Positions 18,605-27,205 are shown, numbered from the stretch's first letter. The stretch is DNA of 64,000 bases from an uncultured Roseicyclus sp. (GCA_947491935.1 CANLLF010000005.1:1-64000), one strand, 5' to 3'. Notes: generated from the letters alone by a model not told the origin. Numbers and translations are program-made.

Positions 18605-19153
18605 ATGCTGGCCCGTCTCCTCGTCGTTGTGCTCCTGTTGATCCCCTCGACACTCGCCGCGCAATCCAACGCGTCGAACCCCCGCATCGGCCCCGCGATT
18701 TCAGAGCTGATCTACGGGGCCTATTGCGCGCAGGAGCCCGAGCGCGAGGACCCGGCCCCCGAAACCGCCACCGGCACCATCAACATCGTGCCCGCGCTCC
18801 CGGATTTCGCCTTTCGCACCAAGATCATCCCGGCGGAAATCGGCATCGGCTTCGGCGTATTGGCGCAGACCCAGCCGGGCTTGGCCCTTGGTCCCGTCAC
18901 GGTGACGGTCACCCATCCGCCCTACCCCGACACCGGTATCGAGGTGGAGCGCTGGCAGACCGATATCGATGATCTGAGCCCCAGCCTGATGGGGTTCAGC
19001 TTTGACAATGCCAATGAATTGCTCCTGGGCGAATGGACGTTCTCGGCCCACACGGTCGACGGGGAAGAGCTGTTTCACATGTCTTTCGAGGTTGTGGCGC
19101 CCGAATTGATGCCGCAGGTGATCTCGTCGTGTTTCGGATCGTTCATGTCCTGA
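18605..19153 (+). CDS. Exported DUF3859-like protein
   Basis: A 182-residue protein with a cleavable signal peptide (hydrophobic LLVVVLLLIPSTLAA, cleavage after AQA-like site near residue 19). The rest is a beta-rich domain with FRTKIIPAEIGIGFGVLAQ, VTVTVTHPPYPD and LLLGEWTFSAHTVDGEELFHMSFEVV, a layout that matches DUF3859 from memory. Two cysteines may form a disulfide. The start at ATG 18605 follows a perfect GGAGG. Function unknown; probably periplasmic. Confidence 0.7.
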   Translation: MLARLLVVVLLLIPSTLAAQSNASNPRIGPAISELIYGAYCAQEPEREDPAPETATGTINIVPALPDFAFRTKIIPAEIGIGFGVLAQTQPGLALGPVTVTVTHPPYPDTGIEVERWQTDIDDLSPSLMGFSFDNANELLLGEWTFSAHTVDGEELFHMSFEVVAPELMPQVISSCFGSFMS

Positions 19154-19159
19154 CCGGGC

Positions 19160-19933
19160 TCACCCGAAGATCCCGCGGCGCACCAGGTTCACCCCCGCCA
19201 CGACCAGGACGATCAACGTGATCTTGCGGAACAGGTCCGCGTTGAGCCGGTCCCCCAGCCAGAAACCGATGCGCATGCCCAGGAAGGCCGGGATCAGGAG
19301 CAGCGCCGAAAACGGCCCGGTGGAGGTGTTCAGAACGCCCGATTGCAGATGGCCAAGCACAAGGCTCACCGCGCCGAGGGAATAGACAACCCCCTGCACC
19401 AGCATCTGGCGCGCCTTCGGCGTTTCCAGTGCGATCAGATAGAGGACCGTGGGCGGCCCCCACGTCCCCGTGAACCCGCCCAGTGACCCGGCCAGGCCAC
19501 CGATGCCCCATTCCGCCACGCGGCGGCGGTGGGGCGGGATGTGAAACCGGATGCCGAACAGCTGGATCAACGACAGCGTCACAACCGGGATCCCAAGGAT
19601 CAGGTAGAACACCCGCTCGGGCACCAGCGTGATGAATTGCGCCACGATCAGGATCATCACGCAAACGATCAGGATATAGCGCCAATGCTCCTGCATCGCG
19701 TCCCAGATATCGGCGCGGGTATGGCGCGTGACTTGCTGGATATTGGTGAACAGTGCCGGCAGGATCACACCAGCCACGGCCACCAGCGGGTCAAGAAACA
19801 GCGACAGGCCGGACATGATGATCAGCGGCAAGGCAAAGCCCACCGCGCCCTTCACCACACCGGCGATCAGGGAGACGGCGAAGGCGGCGGCGAAGGCCCA
19901 GAGGGGCATCAAAGAGGCCAGATCGGAGATCAT
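19160..19933 (-). CDS. TauE/SafE (TSUP) family membrane transporter
   Basis: A 257-residue protein of about eight membrane helices. The two repeats each carry the TSUP glycine motif: AGVVKGAVGFALPLI near residue 24 and GGLAGSLGGFTGTWGPPTVLYL near residue 130. Members export sulfite, sulfonates or other small organic anions. AAGGCG precedes ATG 19933; longer in-frame starts exist but would add a non-hydrophobic leader. It is divergent from mcd and convergent with the DUF3859 gene, seven bases apart. Confidence 0.85.
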   Translation of the reverse strand: MISDLASLMPLWAFAAAFAVSLIAGVVKGAVGFALPLIIMSGLSLFLDPLVAVAGVILPALFTNIQQVTRHTRADIWDAMQEHWRYILIVCVMILIVAQFITLVPERVFYLILGIPVVTLSLIQLFGIRFHIPPHRRRVAEWGIGGLAGSLGGFTGTWGPPTVLYLIALETPKARQMLVQGVVYSLGAVSLVLGHLQSGVLNTSTGPFSALLLIPAFLGMRIGFWLGDRLNADLFRKITLIVLVVAGVNLVRRGIFG

Positions 19934-19983
19934 ATCGCCTTCTAATCCCTCCGGCATCCGCCCGCATCCGCAAACTGGCCGCG

Positions 19984-20033
19984 ACATTTTTGTGCGTGTT
20001 GCGACGCGGTGCAGCATTTTTGTTGCGCTGCAC
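19984..20033. promoter_or_regulatory. Repeat-rich control region upstream of mcd
   Basis: CATTTTTGT occurs at 19984-19992 and 20014-20022, exactly 30 bases apart, each followed closely by GTTGCG (19997-20002 and 20021-20026). GGTGCAGC (20007-20014) is inverted as GCTGCACC (20026-20033). The block lies 75-120 bases upstream of mcd and 50-100 bases upstream of the transporter. A regulator of the ethylmalonyl-CoA pathway is a reasonable guess, not shown. Confidence 0.45.
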
Positions 20034-20106
20034 CTGCAAACGCCCTACCTCTCCCCCGACGCCATTCCGGCCCCGTGACTGACGCCCGCCGCAGGAGGAT
20101 GCTACC

Positions 20107-21792
20107 ATGCCCCGTGACGCCCATAACACGACTGAGACGCCCGTGATTCTTCCTGATCTGCTGGCCCTGACCGGCGCGGCCATTGACCCCGCCAATGCCC
20201 TTCTTGAGGTTGCGAAAACACGGCTGCGGGAAGAGTTTTTCGTCGATGGGCGCATCTCGGCCACGCTGATCGAGGAGAACCAGACCGCCGCCCACGGCCT
20301 CGCCTGGCTCGCGACCTATGTCGAGGCCCTGCGCGAGATGCATGGTTGGGCCGAGCGGCTGCAGGCCGACGGCAAATTCGGCGAAGTGGAGCGGTTGATC
20401 CTGCAGATCGCCTTCGGCGAATACCTCTGGCAGATCTATGGCGGCCTGCCGATGAACCAGGGAGAGATCCTGCGCCCGCAGGATATGGGGCTGACGCAAG
20501 ACGATCAGCGCGCGATGATGGACGACGCCGTCATGACGCTGACGGGGTCCGGCAACACGCAAGCGGCACGCACGCGGCTGGTGGAGTTGATGCGCGAGCG
20601 CTCCGCCGAGATCACCGTGGGGGCCACTGGCCTCGATGACGAACTGGACATGATCCGCGAGCAATTCCGCCGCTATGCGGTCGACCGCGTGATCCCCGAT
20701 GCCCATGACTGGCACCTCAAGGATGAGCTGATCCCGATGGAGATCATCGAGGAACTGGCCGAAATGGGTGTCTTCGGCCTGACCATCCCGGAGGAACATG
20801 GCGGCTTTGGCCTGTCGAAGGCGTCAATGTGCGTCGTCTCCGAAGAACTTTCGCGCGGATATATCGGCGTCGGCTCGCTCGGCACCCGGTCCGAGATTGC
20901 GGCGGAACTGATCCTGTCCGGCGGCACGGACGAGCAGAAAGCCAAATGGCTCCCCGGCCTCGCCTCGGGTGAAATCCTGCCGACGGCGGTGTTCACCGAA
21001 CCCAATACCGGCTCCGACCTCGGGTCGCTGCGGACCAAAGCGGTGAAGGATGACAACGGCGACTGGATTCTGAACGGCAACAAGACGTGGATCACCCACG
21101 CCGCCCGCACCCATGTGATGACCGTGTTGGCCCGCACCGTGCCTGACACGGACAATTACAAAGGCTTGTCGATGTTTCTGGCCGAGAAGACCCCCGGCAC
21201 CGATGAGGCGCCCTGGCAGGATGCAGGCATTTCCGGCGGCGAGATCGAAGTGCTCGGCTACCGCGGCATGAAGGAATACACAGTCAATTTCGACGATTTC
21301 AAAGTGCATGGCGAAAACCTTCTGGGTGGCGAAGAGGGGCAGGGCTTCAAGCAGCTCATGCAGACGTTTGAGTCGGCCCGCATCCAGACCGCCGCGCGGG
21401 CCATCGGCGTGGCCCAATCGGCGCTCGACGCGGGCATGCAATACGCGCTGGACCGCCAGCAATTCGGCAAGGCGCTCATCAACTTCCCCCGTGTCTCCGG
21501 CAAGCTGGCGATGATGGCGGTGGAGATCATGGTCGCCCGCCAGCTCACCTATTTCTCCGCCCGCGAGAAGGACAATGACCGCCGCTGCGATCTGGAGGCC
21601 GGGATGGCCAAGCTCCTCGGCGCACGGGTTGCCTGGGCCGCTGCCGACAATGCTCTGCAGATCCACGGCGGCAACGGGTTCGCACTGGAATACGGCATCT
21701 CCCGTATTCTGTGTGATGCGCGCATCCTCAACATCTTTGAAGGTGCCGCCGAAATTCAGGCCCAGGTCATCGCGCGGCGCCTGCTCGGCTGA
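20107..21792 (+). CDS. mcd: (2S)-methylsuccinyl-CoA dehydrogenase
   Basis: A 561-residue acyl-CoA dehydrogenase with the long N-terminal extension (about 150 residues) characteristic of Mcd, which oxidises (2S)-methylsuccinyl-CoA to mesaconyl-CoA in the ethylmalonyl-CoA pathway of acetate assimilation. The dehydrogenase core shows TEPNTGSDLGSLRT, NKTWITHA, DRQQFGKALINF and the catalytic Glu545 in IFEGAAEIQ. AGGAGG lies before ATG 20107. Electrons should go to EtfAB. A generic acyl-CoA dehydrogenase would lack the extension. Confidence 0.9.
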   Translation: MPRDAHNTTETPVILPDLLALTGAAIDPANALLEVAKTRLREEFFVDGRISATLIEENQTAAHGLAWLATYVEALREMHGWAERLQADGKFGEVERLILQIAFGEYLWQIYGGLPMNQGEILRPQDMGLTQDDQRAMMDDAVMTLTGSGNTQAARTRLVELMRERSAEITVGATGLDDELDMIREQFRRYAVDRVIPDAHDWHLKDELIPMEIIEELAEMGVFGLTIPEEHGGFGLSKASMCVVSEELSRGYIGVGSLGTRSEIAAELILSGGTDEQKAKWLPGLASGEILPTAVFTEPNTGSDLGSLRTKAVKDDNGDWILNGNKTWITHAARTHVMTVLARTVPDTDNYKGLSMFLAEKTPGTDEAPWQDAGISGGEIEVLGYRGMKEYTVNFDDFKVHGENLLGGEEGQGFKQLMQTFESARIQTAARAIGVAQSALDAGMQYALDRQQFGKALINFPRVSGKLAMMAVEIMVARQLTYFSAREKDNDRRCDLEAGMAKLLGARVAWAAADNALQIHGGNGFALEYGISRILCDARILNIFEGAAEIQAQVIARRLLG

Positions 21793-21810
21793 CACCCCGC
21801 TTGACTGGTC

Positions 21811-21840
21811 GGTATGGCGGGGCGCATACTTCGCCATACC
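21811..21840. repeat. 30 bp palindromic element, upstream copy, abutting the ATPase start
   Basis: Perfect 9-pair inverted repeat: GGTATGGCG (21811-21819) and CGCCATACC (21832-21840), with an inner CATAC. It ends exactly at the base before the ATPase ATG, leaving no normal ribosome site. A second copy with 23 of 30 bases identical lies just after the stop codon. It may be a protein-binding site or the end of a mobile unit. Confidence 0.75.
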
Positions 21841-22953
21841 ATGGCCGATCCCAACTATTTCCACCGCAAGGACTTCTGCCACGCCATCTATGAACAGATG
21901 GCGTCCGGCTTTGCGCCCAAGCTCTCGCTGTTCGGGCCGCGGCGCACCGGCAAGACGCAATTCCTGCTGAACGATCTGGGTCCCAAGGCGCTCAGCTTCG
22001 GGCACCGCGTGGCCTATGTCGATCTGTGGGAGCGTGGCCCGTCCGCCCTTGCGATCATCCTTTACGAGCTGGACCGCGCCTTGCAGCCCAAAAGCGCGGC
22101 CGGCAAGGCCCTGCAAGTCGCGCAAGCGGCCGCGCCCCGCGTGGTCCTGTCGGCGCTTGGCCAAAAGCTGCTGCTCGATCTTGGTGCCAAGCCGAAGGCA
22201 CTGCCTGAAGATCAGGTGCTTATGCTGGACGCCTATCTCGAACGGCTGGCCTCGGCCAAGCAGCGCGCCTTCCTGTTTTTCGATGAGTTTCAGGAGACGC
22301 TGAATGCCCGCGATCACGAGGCCCTACTGGCCGCCTTGCGCGCGGCGCTCACCCGCCACGATGCCGGGCTTGCCATGGTCTTCACCGGCTCGTCGCAGGA
22401 TCGCTTGCGGCAGGTCTTTTCGCGCCGCAATGCGCCGTTCTATCGCTACACGACTGATATTCGCCTGCCGCCTTTGGATGAAAAATTCGTCACCTTCCAA
22501 CTGGGATTCTACCCCTCCGGCGCACCGCCCGTCACACCCCAGGCCGCGATGGCCGTGTTCGAACGGTTGAACCTGAACCCGGAATACTTTCAACGCTGGC
22601 TGCGCCGCATGGCGCTCTCCGGCGGGGAGCCGCCCGATGAGATCGAGGCGCTGATCCGCGCTGAGGTTGAGGAGGATCAGGGGTTTGCCGAAACCTGGCT
22701 GTCGCTGGCCCCCCATGATCGTCTGATCCTGCGCCTGATCGCCGAAGGAAACCCGGCGATCTACGGCGATGCCGGCACCAAGGCGATGAAAAAGCTTGGC
22801 GTCACCAACCCGCCTAAGAAATCGACGCGCCAGACGGCCATGAACAACCTCGTCCGCGCCAGTCTGGCCGACAACAATGACGGCACAAGGATCGTCACCG
22901 ATCCGATCCTGGCCGGATGGGTGCTCTCCCGGCCCAAATCCGACTTCGGATAG
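21841..22953 (+). CDS. Archaeal-type P-loop ATPase with C-terminal winged-helix-like region
   Basis: A 370-residue AAA/STAND-like ATPase (ATPase_2, COG1672-like). Walker A GPRRTGKT is at 32-39, Walker B with acidic pair AFLFFDEFQ (Asp148, Glu149), and MVFTGSSQDRL matches the sensor region with the usual Arg. The last 90 residues (HDRLILRLIAEG to the end) look like a winged helix with basic LVTN/KKSTRQTAMNNL positions. It is not part of any pathway here. It is bracketed by two palindromic copies, three bases after its stop and zero bases before its start, which is rare. Role unknown. Confidence 0.78.
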   Translation: MADPNYFHRKDFCHAIYEQMASGFAPKLSLFGPRRTGKTQFLLNDLGPKALSFGHRVAYVDLWERGPSALAIILYELDRALQPKSAAGKALQVAQAAAPRVVLSALGQKLLLDLGAKPKALPEDQVLMLDAYLERLASAKQRAFLFFDEFQETLNARDHEALLAALRAALTRHDAGLAMVFTGSSQDRLRQVFSRRNAPFYRYTTDIRLPPLDEKFVTFQLGFYPSGAPPVTPQAAMAVFERLNLNPEYFQRWLRRMALSGGEPPDEIEALIRAEVEEDQGFAETWLSLAPHDRLILRLIAEGNPAIYGDAGTKAMKKLGVTNPPKKSTRQTAMNNLVRASLADNNDGTRIVTDPILAGWVLSRPKSDFG

Positions 22954-22956
22954 GGA

Positions 22957-22986
22957 GGTATGGCGAGCCACATACCCCACCATATC
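22957..22986. repeat. 30 bp palindromic element, downstream copy
   Basis: Begins GGTATGGCG and ends CCATATC, with the inner CATAC at the same offset as in the upstream copy; 23 of 30 positions agree. The GGTATGG/CCATATC arms still pair, with one G-T. It begins three bases after the ATPase TAG, so the unit 21811-22986 is repeat, gene, repeat. Confidence 0.72.
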
Positions 22987-23059
22987 CACCCATTCTGACA
23001 TTTTTCTTTGATTTTGTCAGAAACCGCCTAACTATGCCCCAACCAACGGGAGCATCACA

Positions 23060-24064
23060 TTGTCCAAGACCGTCCTTCTGACCGGGGTGACCGGCTTTAT
23101 CGCCAAACGCATCGCGCTCGACCTGCTGAATGCGGGCCACCACGTGCGCGGCACCCTGCGCAGCACCGGACGCGCGGATGAGGTGCGCGACGCGGTGCGC
23201 CCGCATCTGACCGACCCCGCCGCGCTCGACCGGTTGAGCTTCGTGGAACTGGACCTGGTGAAGGACGACGGCTGGACCGCCGCCGCCGAGGGCGTGGACG
23301 TGCTGATGCACACGGCCTCACCCTTCCCGATGTCGTCTCCCAAAGATGAGAATGACGTGATCCGCCCCGCCGTCGATGGCACGCTGCGGGCGCTCAAGGC
23401 CGCCCATGCCGCCGGTGTCACCCGTGTGATCCTGACGTCTTCGGTGGTGGCGGTCGAGGCCAATGACCTGCCCAATCCCAAAGGCCCCGAGCACTGGACC
23501 GATACCGACCACCCCCGCGCCACCACCTACTACAAATCGAAGACCTTGGCGGAAAAGGCCGCTTGGAGTTTCGTGGGCGAGCATCCGGAAATGCAACTGA
23601 CCACGATCCACCCGTCCCTCGTGCTCGGCGCGCCGCTCGATCAGCATTACGGAACGTCACTCAGCCTTATCGAACGGGTGATGGCGGCCAAGGATCCCGC
23701 CGTGCCCGATCTGGGTTTCGGGATTGTCGATATCGCCGATATTTCGGCCATGCATATCGCCGCGATGGAACGCCCCGACAGCGCCGGCAACCGCTATATC
23801 GGATCGGCTGGCTCGATCACGATGCCGGATCTGGCAAAGCATCTGTCCGCCGCATACCCGAGCCGCAAGATCTCAACGCGGCAGGCGCCGGGATGGTTGC
23901 TGCGGATCCTGTCGCTCTTCGATCCATCGATCAAAACCATCCTCCCGCAACTGGGCTACACGCCCGAATTCGACACCTCCGCGACCATTGCGGATCTGGG
24001 GATCACCTTCACGCCGATGGCGGAGGCCATCGACGCGGCCGCGGCGGCCGTCGACGCCGCATGA
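23060..24064 (+). CDS. NAD(P)-dependent epimerase/dihydroflavonol-reductase-like SDR
   Basis: A 334-residue extended SDR. The cofactor motif is TGVTGFIA (8-15), in which the third Gly is Ala as in dihydroflavonol-4-reductase relatives. The catalytic Tyr157-xxx-Lys161 lies in TTYYKSKTLAEKA, with Ser127/Ser128 in ILTSSVV. It likely reduces an aldehyde or ketone; the substrate is unknown. The start is TTG 23060, preceded by GGGAG. Its TGA overlaps the thpR start (ATGA), so the two are coupled. Confidence 0.86.
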   Translation: MSKTVLLTGVTGFIAKRIALDLLNAGHHVRGTLRSTGRADEVRDAVRPHLTDPAALDRLSFVELDLVKDDGWTAAAEGVDVLMHTASPFPMSSPKDENDVIRPAVDGTLRALKAAHAAGVTRVILTSSVVAVEANDLPNPKGPEHWTDTDHPRATTYYKSKTLAEKAAWSFVGEHPEMQLTTIHPSLVLGAPLDQHYGTSLSLIERVMAAKDPAVPDLGFGIVDIADISAMHIAAMERPDSAGNRYIGSAGSITMPDLAKHLSAAYPSRKISTRQAPGWLLRILSLFDPSIKTILPQLGYTPEFDTSATIADLGITFTPMAEAIDAAAAAVDAA

Positions 24065-24600
24065 TGCGCGCCTTCGTGGCCCTGCCTTTGGCCGAGGACA
24101 CGAAAGCCGCGCTTCTTCGCCTGCAATCCACCCTGCCGGTGGGCAAGCCGGTGCCGGAGGATAACCTTCACCTGACCCTCGCCTTTCTGGGGGATGTGGG
24201 GGAGAACGTGGTGGAGCCCCTTCACGATCTGCTTTCCGCCGCGCGCCTGCCCGCCCCCGAGATCACGTTTGACGGCCTCGGCACCTTCGCCGAAATGGAG
24301 CGCGGCCTCGTCTTCGCCGCTGTCCACCCTACCGAGACCCTGACCGCCCTGCACGCCAAGGTGGCACAATTGGCCCGCACCGCCGGCGCCGACCTGCCCC
24401 GCCGTCGGTTCCGCCCCCATGTCACGCTGACCCGCGCCAATAAGCAGCCCCAAGGCCCGGCCCGCGACCGCCTGGCCGCCGCGATGGGGCAGACAACCGA
24501 TATCCCCGGCTTCACGGCGCGCCAGATGTGCCTGTATCAATCCGACCTCAAGCCAAACGGCGCGCGGCACGAGGTGATCGCAAGCTATCCGCTCTCCTGA
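24061..24600 (+). CDS. thpR: RNA 2',3'-cyclic phosphodiesterase
   Basis: A 179-residue 2H phosphoesterase of the ThpR/LigT family. Both catalytic HxTx motifs are present: His37-Leu-Thr-Leu and His120-Val-Thr-Leu. It opens RNA 2',3'-cyclic phosphate ends and can ligate tRNA halves in vitro. It starts at ATG 24061 (or the next codon, also ATG), overlapping the SDR stop, and its last 16 bases overlap the end of recO on the other strand. Confidence 0.92.
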   Translation: MMRAFVALPLAEDTKAALLRLQSTLPVGKPVPEDNLHLTLAFLGDVGENVVEPLHDLLSAARLPAPEITFDGLGTFAEMERGLVFAAVHPTETLTALHAKVAQLARTAGADLPRRRFRPHVTLTRANKQPQGPARDRLAAAMGQTTDIPGFTARQMCLYQSDLKPNGARHEVIASYPLS

Positions 24601-25319
24601 TCCGCACGCCGCGCAAGCGCGTCCAGCAGGCGTTGCCGCGCCACGGGAAGGGGTTTTGTGCCGAGGCTGGGGGCCAGATGATCCGTCAGGAAATGCCCCG
24701 TTGCCTCCAACCCGGCCAGAACGTCGCGCAGGTCCCCCGGGCTGCCCCGCATGACTGGCGGCAAAGGCAACAGGCGGTCCGCCCAATCCCCCGCCGCGCC
24801 GCGGGAGACCGCCCGCCCGGTCCGCGGTGAGATATAGGCCAGATCCTCCGTGGCCCCCGTCACGGCACAGGCCGACAGATCCAGCCCGAACCCCATCTCG
24901 TCCAGCAGCGCCATCTCCCATCCCAGATAGGCCACGGCCCACCTGTCGGCGCCGAGGCCGTCGAGCACCGCAAGGCTGCGGGCATAGAGCCGGGGATAGG
25001 CCGCCCGCTCGGGCAAGGTGAACGACAGGAGCGCGCAAACCGCCGACAATCCCGCCAGGGCCACACGATCCCTCATCACATCCGCCGCGCGGCCCTGTTT
25101 CAGTTCCACAATGTAGGCACCGATATGATCCGATAGGCGCGCGCGCCACGTGGCATCCAGCTGCGCGCCCACCTGCAGCACGGGGGCCATCTTGCGGGAT
25201 TGCCCGCCGCGCACGACGCCCAGATGGCGGCCATGCTCGTGGGTGAACAGCTCGATAATCGCTGCCGCTTCACCATGGCGTCGCACCGCCAGAAGGATGC
25301 CATCCGCCCGCCAATCCAT
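24585..25319 (-). CDS. recO: DNA repair protein RecO
   Basis: A 244-residue RecO, which helps load RecA onto SSB-coated gaps in the RecFOR pathway. The N-terminal OB fold begins [17 protein letters not shown] and includes [17 protein letters not shown] and [15 protein letters not shown]. The middle helical part includes the [17 protein letters not shown] segment. It lacks the full set of zinc cysteines, as is common in this group. It is normally close to era and rnc in this family; here Pr6Pr and an IS separate them. Confidence 0.93.
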   Translation of the reverse strand: MDWRADGILLAVRRHGEAAAIIELFTHEHGRHLGVVRGGQSRKMAPVLQVGAQLDATWRARLSDHIGAYIVELKQGRAADVMRDRVALAGLSAVCALLSFTLPERAAYPRLYARSLAVLDGLGADRWAVAYLGWEMALLDEMGFGLDLSACAVTGATEDLAYISPRTGRAVSRGAAGDWADRLLPLPPVMRGSPGDLRDVLAGLEATGHFLTDHLAPSLGTKPLPVARQRLLDALARRADQESG

Positions 25320-25366
25320 GCGGCGGACTATTGCGGTTTACCGCCCACAGCGCACGGGAAAAACAC

Positions 25367-26029
25367 ATGGCCCGGTGGAAATGGACGCAGAGCCGTGCCA
25401 ATCATCTTCCCATGTTTCCGGCGCTTCCCCCCCAGGCCCGTTTTTCGGCCGCGCTCATCGCCCTTGTGGCGATCGGATCGGTTGTGGCGCTGTTTTTCTA
25501 CAATCTCGATACCGGGCGCTACGGGGATGAGGCCGCAACAGTTTGGGGCATGGCGCGGTTCTTCACGATCCTCACCAATATCGCCCTTGCCCTGACACTT
25601 TGCGTGGCCACGTTTCGGCGCGACGGCATCGGGGCGCCCTGGATTGCGGCACTCACCCTCGCAATCGTGCTGGTCGGGGCCGTCTACCACACGCTTCTGG
25701 CCGGGATCACGGAGTTTGTCGGGCTCGGGGCCTGGGCCAATCAGGGGTTGCACAGCTTCGTGCCGATCACCTGCCTCTTGTGGTGGATGGTGTTCGCGCC
25801 GAAGCGGACGCTTCAGTATCGCGACCTGCCGATGTTCATCATGTGGCCCTGCATCTACGTCGCCTATGCGCTCGCCCGCGGCGCGCAGGACGGCATCTAC
25901 CCCTATCCGTTCATGGATCTGACCGAGATCAGCGCGCTGGCCGTCGCCACGAACCTTGCGGGGCTGTTGCTTGTCCTGCTTCTGGGCGGTGTGATCTTCG
26001 TGATGATCGGGCGGTTCGCGGATCGGTAG
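25367..26029 (+). CDS. Pr6Pr family membrane protein
   Basis: About 220 residues with six predicted membrane helices. Landmarks of the Pr6Pr family are FFTILTNIALAL, GAVYHTLLAG, NQGLHSFVPITCLLWWMVFAPK, MWPCIYVAYALARG and YPYPFMD. The activity is unknown; relatives are linked to FAR-17a/AIG1 membrane hydrolases. The start is unclear: ATG 25367 is given, but ATG 25412 gives a leader closer to the first helix, and neither has a clear ribosome site. It is divergent from recO and followed directly by an IS element. Confidence 0.8.
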   Translation: MARWKWTQSRANHLPMFPALPPQARFSAALIALVAIGSVVALFFYNLDTGRYGDEAATVWGMARFFTILTNIALALTLCVATFRRDGIGAPWIAALTLAIVLVGAVYHTLLAGITEFVGLGAWANQGLHSFVPITCLLWWMVFAPKRTLQYRDLPMFIMWPCIYVAYALARGAQDGIYPYPFMDLTEISALAVATNLAGLLLVLLLGGVIFVMIGRFADR

Positions 26030-26036
26030 GTGCGGG

Positions 26037-26040
26037 CTAG
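26037..26040. repeat. Target-site duplication CTAG, left copy
   Basis: CTAG directly precedes the left end of the IS at 26041. The matching right copy is 26876-26879. Four-base CTAG-type duplications fit the IS427 group of IS5. Confidence 0.8.
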
Positions 26041-26875
26041 GTTCTGTACTCATTAAGAGAATTCCCAACTGCGCGTGTCTGTGGTTCACTTCTTTGAAAC
26101 GGGAGGTGGATCATGGCGCGATTTGATTTGAGCGATGCGGAATGGCAGATCATTGAACAGCATTTGCCGAACAAGCCGCGCGGGGTGGCGCGGGTAGATG
26201 ACCGGCGTGTGCTCAACGGGATATTCTTTATCCTGCGTACTGGCTCGCCGTCGCGCGATCTGCCAGAGCGATATGGCCTCTAAACCACTGTTTACAAACG
26301 GTTCAACCGCTGGGCCAAGGCCGGTGTCTGGATCAATATCTTCAATGCCTTATCGTCCCAATCGCCGGAATCCATGGCCTTCATCGACAGTTCTATCGTC
26401 CGCGCTCATCAGCACGCAGCAGGCGGCAAAAAGGGGGCGCAGATCACGCCATCGGTCGTTCTCGTGGCGAATTGAGCACCAAGATCAACGCGGTCGTGGA
26501 TGAGGCCGGACTGCCGATCCGTTTGTCGATCAGTCCGGGACAGGCCAGTGACAAGGCAGCCGCGCCTGCCCTGATCGACAGTCTCACCCGCACCGCCCAT
26601 GTCGTGGCAGACCGGGGCTACGATGCGATGGCATTGGTCGAGCGGATCAGATCACGCGGCGCACAGGCGCATATCCCCACTCAAAAGGATCGCAAGGTCC
26701 AGCGCTCGGTGGACCGTACCATCTACCGGCAACGCAACTTCGTCGAGAGATACTTCAACAAGATCAAACATTTCCGAAGAGTCGCAACCCGCTATGAGAA
26801 GCTCGCTGTCACATTCCTTTCCGCCGTCGCACTCGCCTCGGCCAGACTTTGGACCAGAGCTTATGAGTCCACTAC
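26041..26875 (+). mobile_element. IS5-family insertion sequence, IS427 group, degenerate
   Basis: An 835 bp element bounded by CTAG duplications. The imperfect terminal inverted repeats are GTTCTGTACTCATTAA at the left and, read inward from the right, GTAGTGGACTCATAAG, sharing the core ACTCAT. It carries one broken transposase gene. Length, ends and target agree with the IS427 group. The element sits between the Pr6Pr gene and a DUF1491 gene and damages neither. Confidence 0.88.
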
Positions 26876-26879
26876 CTAG
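26113..26879 (+). pseudogene. IS427-type transposase, interrupted by a stop and a frameshift
   Basis: The first frame starts at ATG 26113 after GGGAGGTGG and reads MARFDLSDAEWQIIEQHLP, then hits TAA at 26281-26283, where relatives read Pro-Tyr in ERYGPYTT. The same frame continues through the DDE region FIDSSIVRAHQHAAGGKKG to a run AAAAAGGGGG near 26430, after which similarity moves to the minus-one frame: STKINAVVDEAG, ADRGYD and YRQRNFVERYFNKIKHFRRVATRYEK. The shift could be programmed in this IS group, but the stop codon is a lesion. The final TAG comes from the CTAG target copy. Confidence 0.88.
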
Positions 26880-27205
26880 TCCAGCCCCGGTTCATCCAGC
26901 AGATGCCGCCCGGCCCGGTCCTCCACCTCGATCACCCACAGATCCGGATCAAAGCCCCGCTGCCGCGCGATGGTGGCATCCACATCGGCCTCCACCCCGT
27001 CCGCAAGAACCATCCACATCCGGTCCCCGGTGAGCGGATCGAAACTGCGCTGGTAGAGCGTGGCACTTCCGTCCAGCGGCGATTGCTTGACCAGAACCGC
27101 CCCCGCGGTGCCATCGCCCCGGGCCACGACGAAGGCCGGTATATCGGCCACCCGCAGACGCGCCAGATAGGCGGCCACCCAAAATTCGGCGGTGAGCCTG
27201 CTCAT
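26876..27205 (-). CDS. DUF1491 family protein
   Basis: A 109-residue protein matching DUF1491, a small family confined to alphaproteobacteria and usually found beside era. It begins MSRLTAEFWVAAYLARL, with GDGTAGAVLVKQ and a C-terminal DPDLWVIEVEDRAGRHLLDEP. Function unknown. Its ATG overlaps the era stop as ATGA. Its stop codon TAG lies in the CTAG duplicated by the IS insertion, so the protein is intact. Confidence 0.85.
   Translation of the reverse strand: MSRLTAEFWVAAYLARLRVADIPAFVVARGDGTAGAVLVKQSPLDGSATLYQRSFDPLTGDRMWMVLADGVEADVDATIARQRGFDPDLWVIEVEDRAGRHLLDEPGLD

Noticed and set aside
24061-24600. Reading the thpR frame from 23563 as a longer fusion protein
   Set aside because: The upstream part is the shifted frame of the SDR gene; ThpR similarity begins exactly at ATG 24061, which overlaps the SDR stop.
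26041-26875. IS element considered functional through programmed frameshifting
   Set aside because: A frameshift alone could be programmed, but the additional in-frame TAA early in the transposase makes this copy inactive unless helped in trans.
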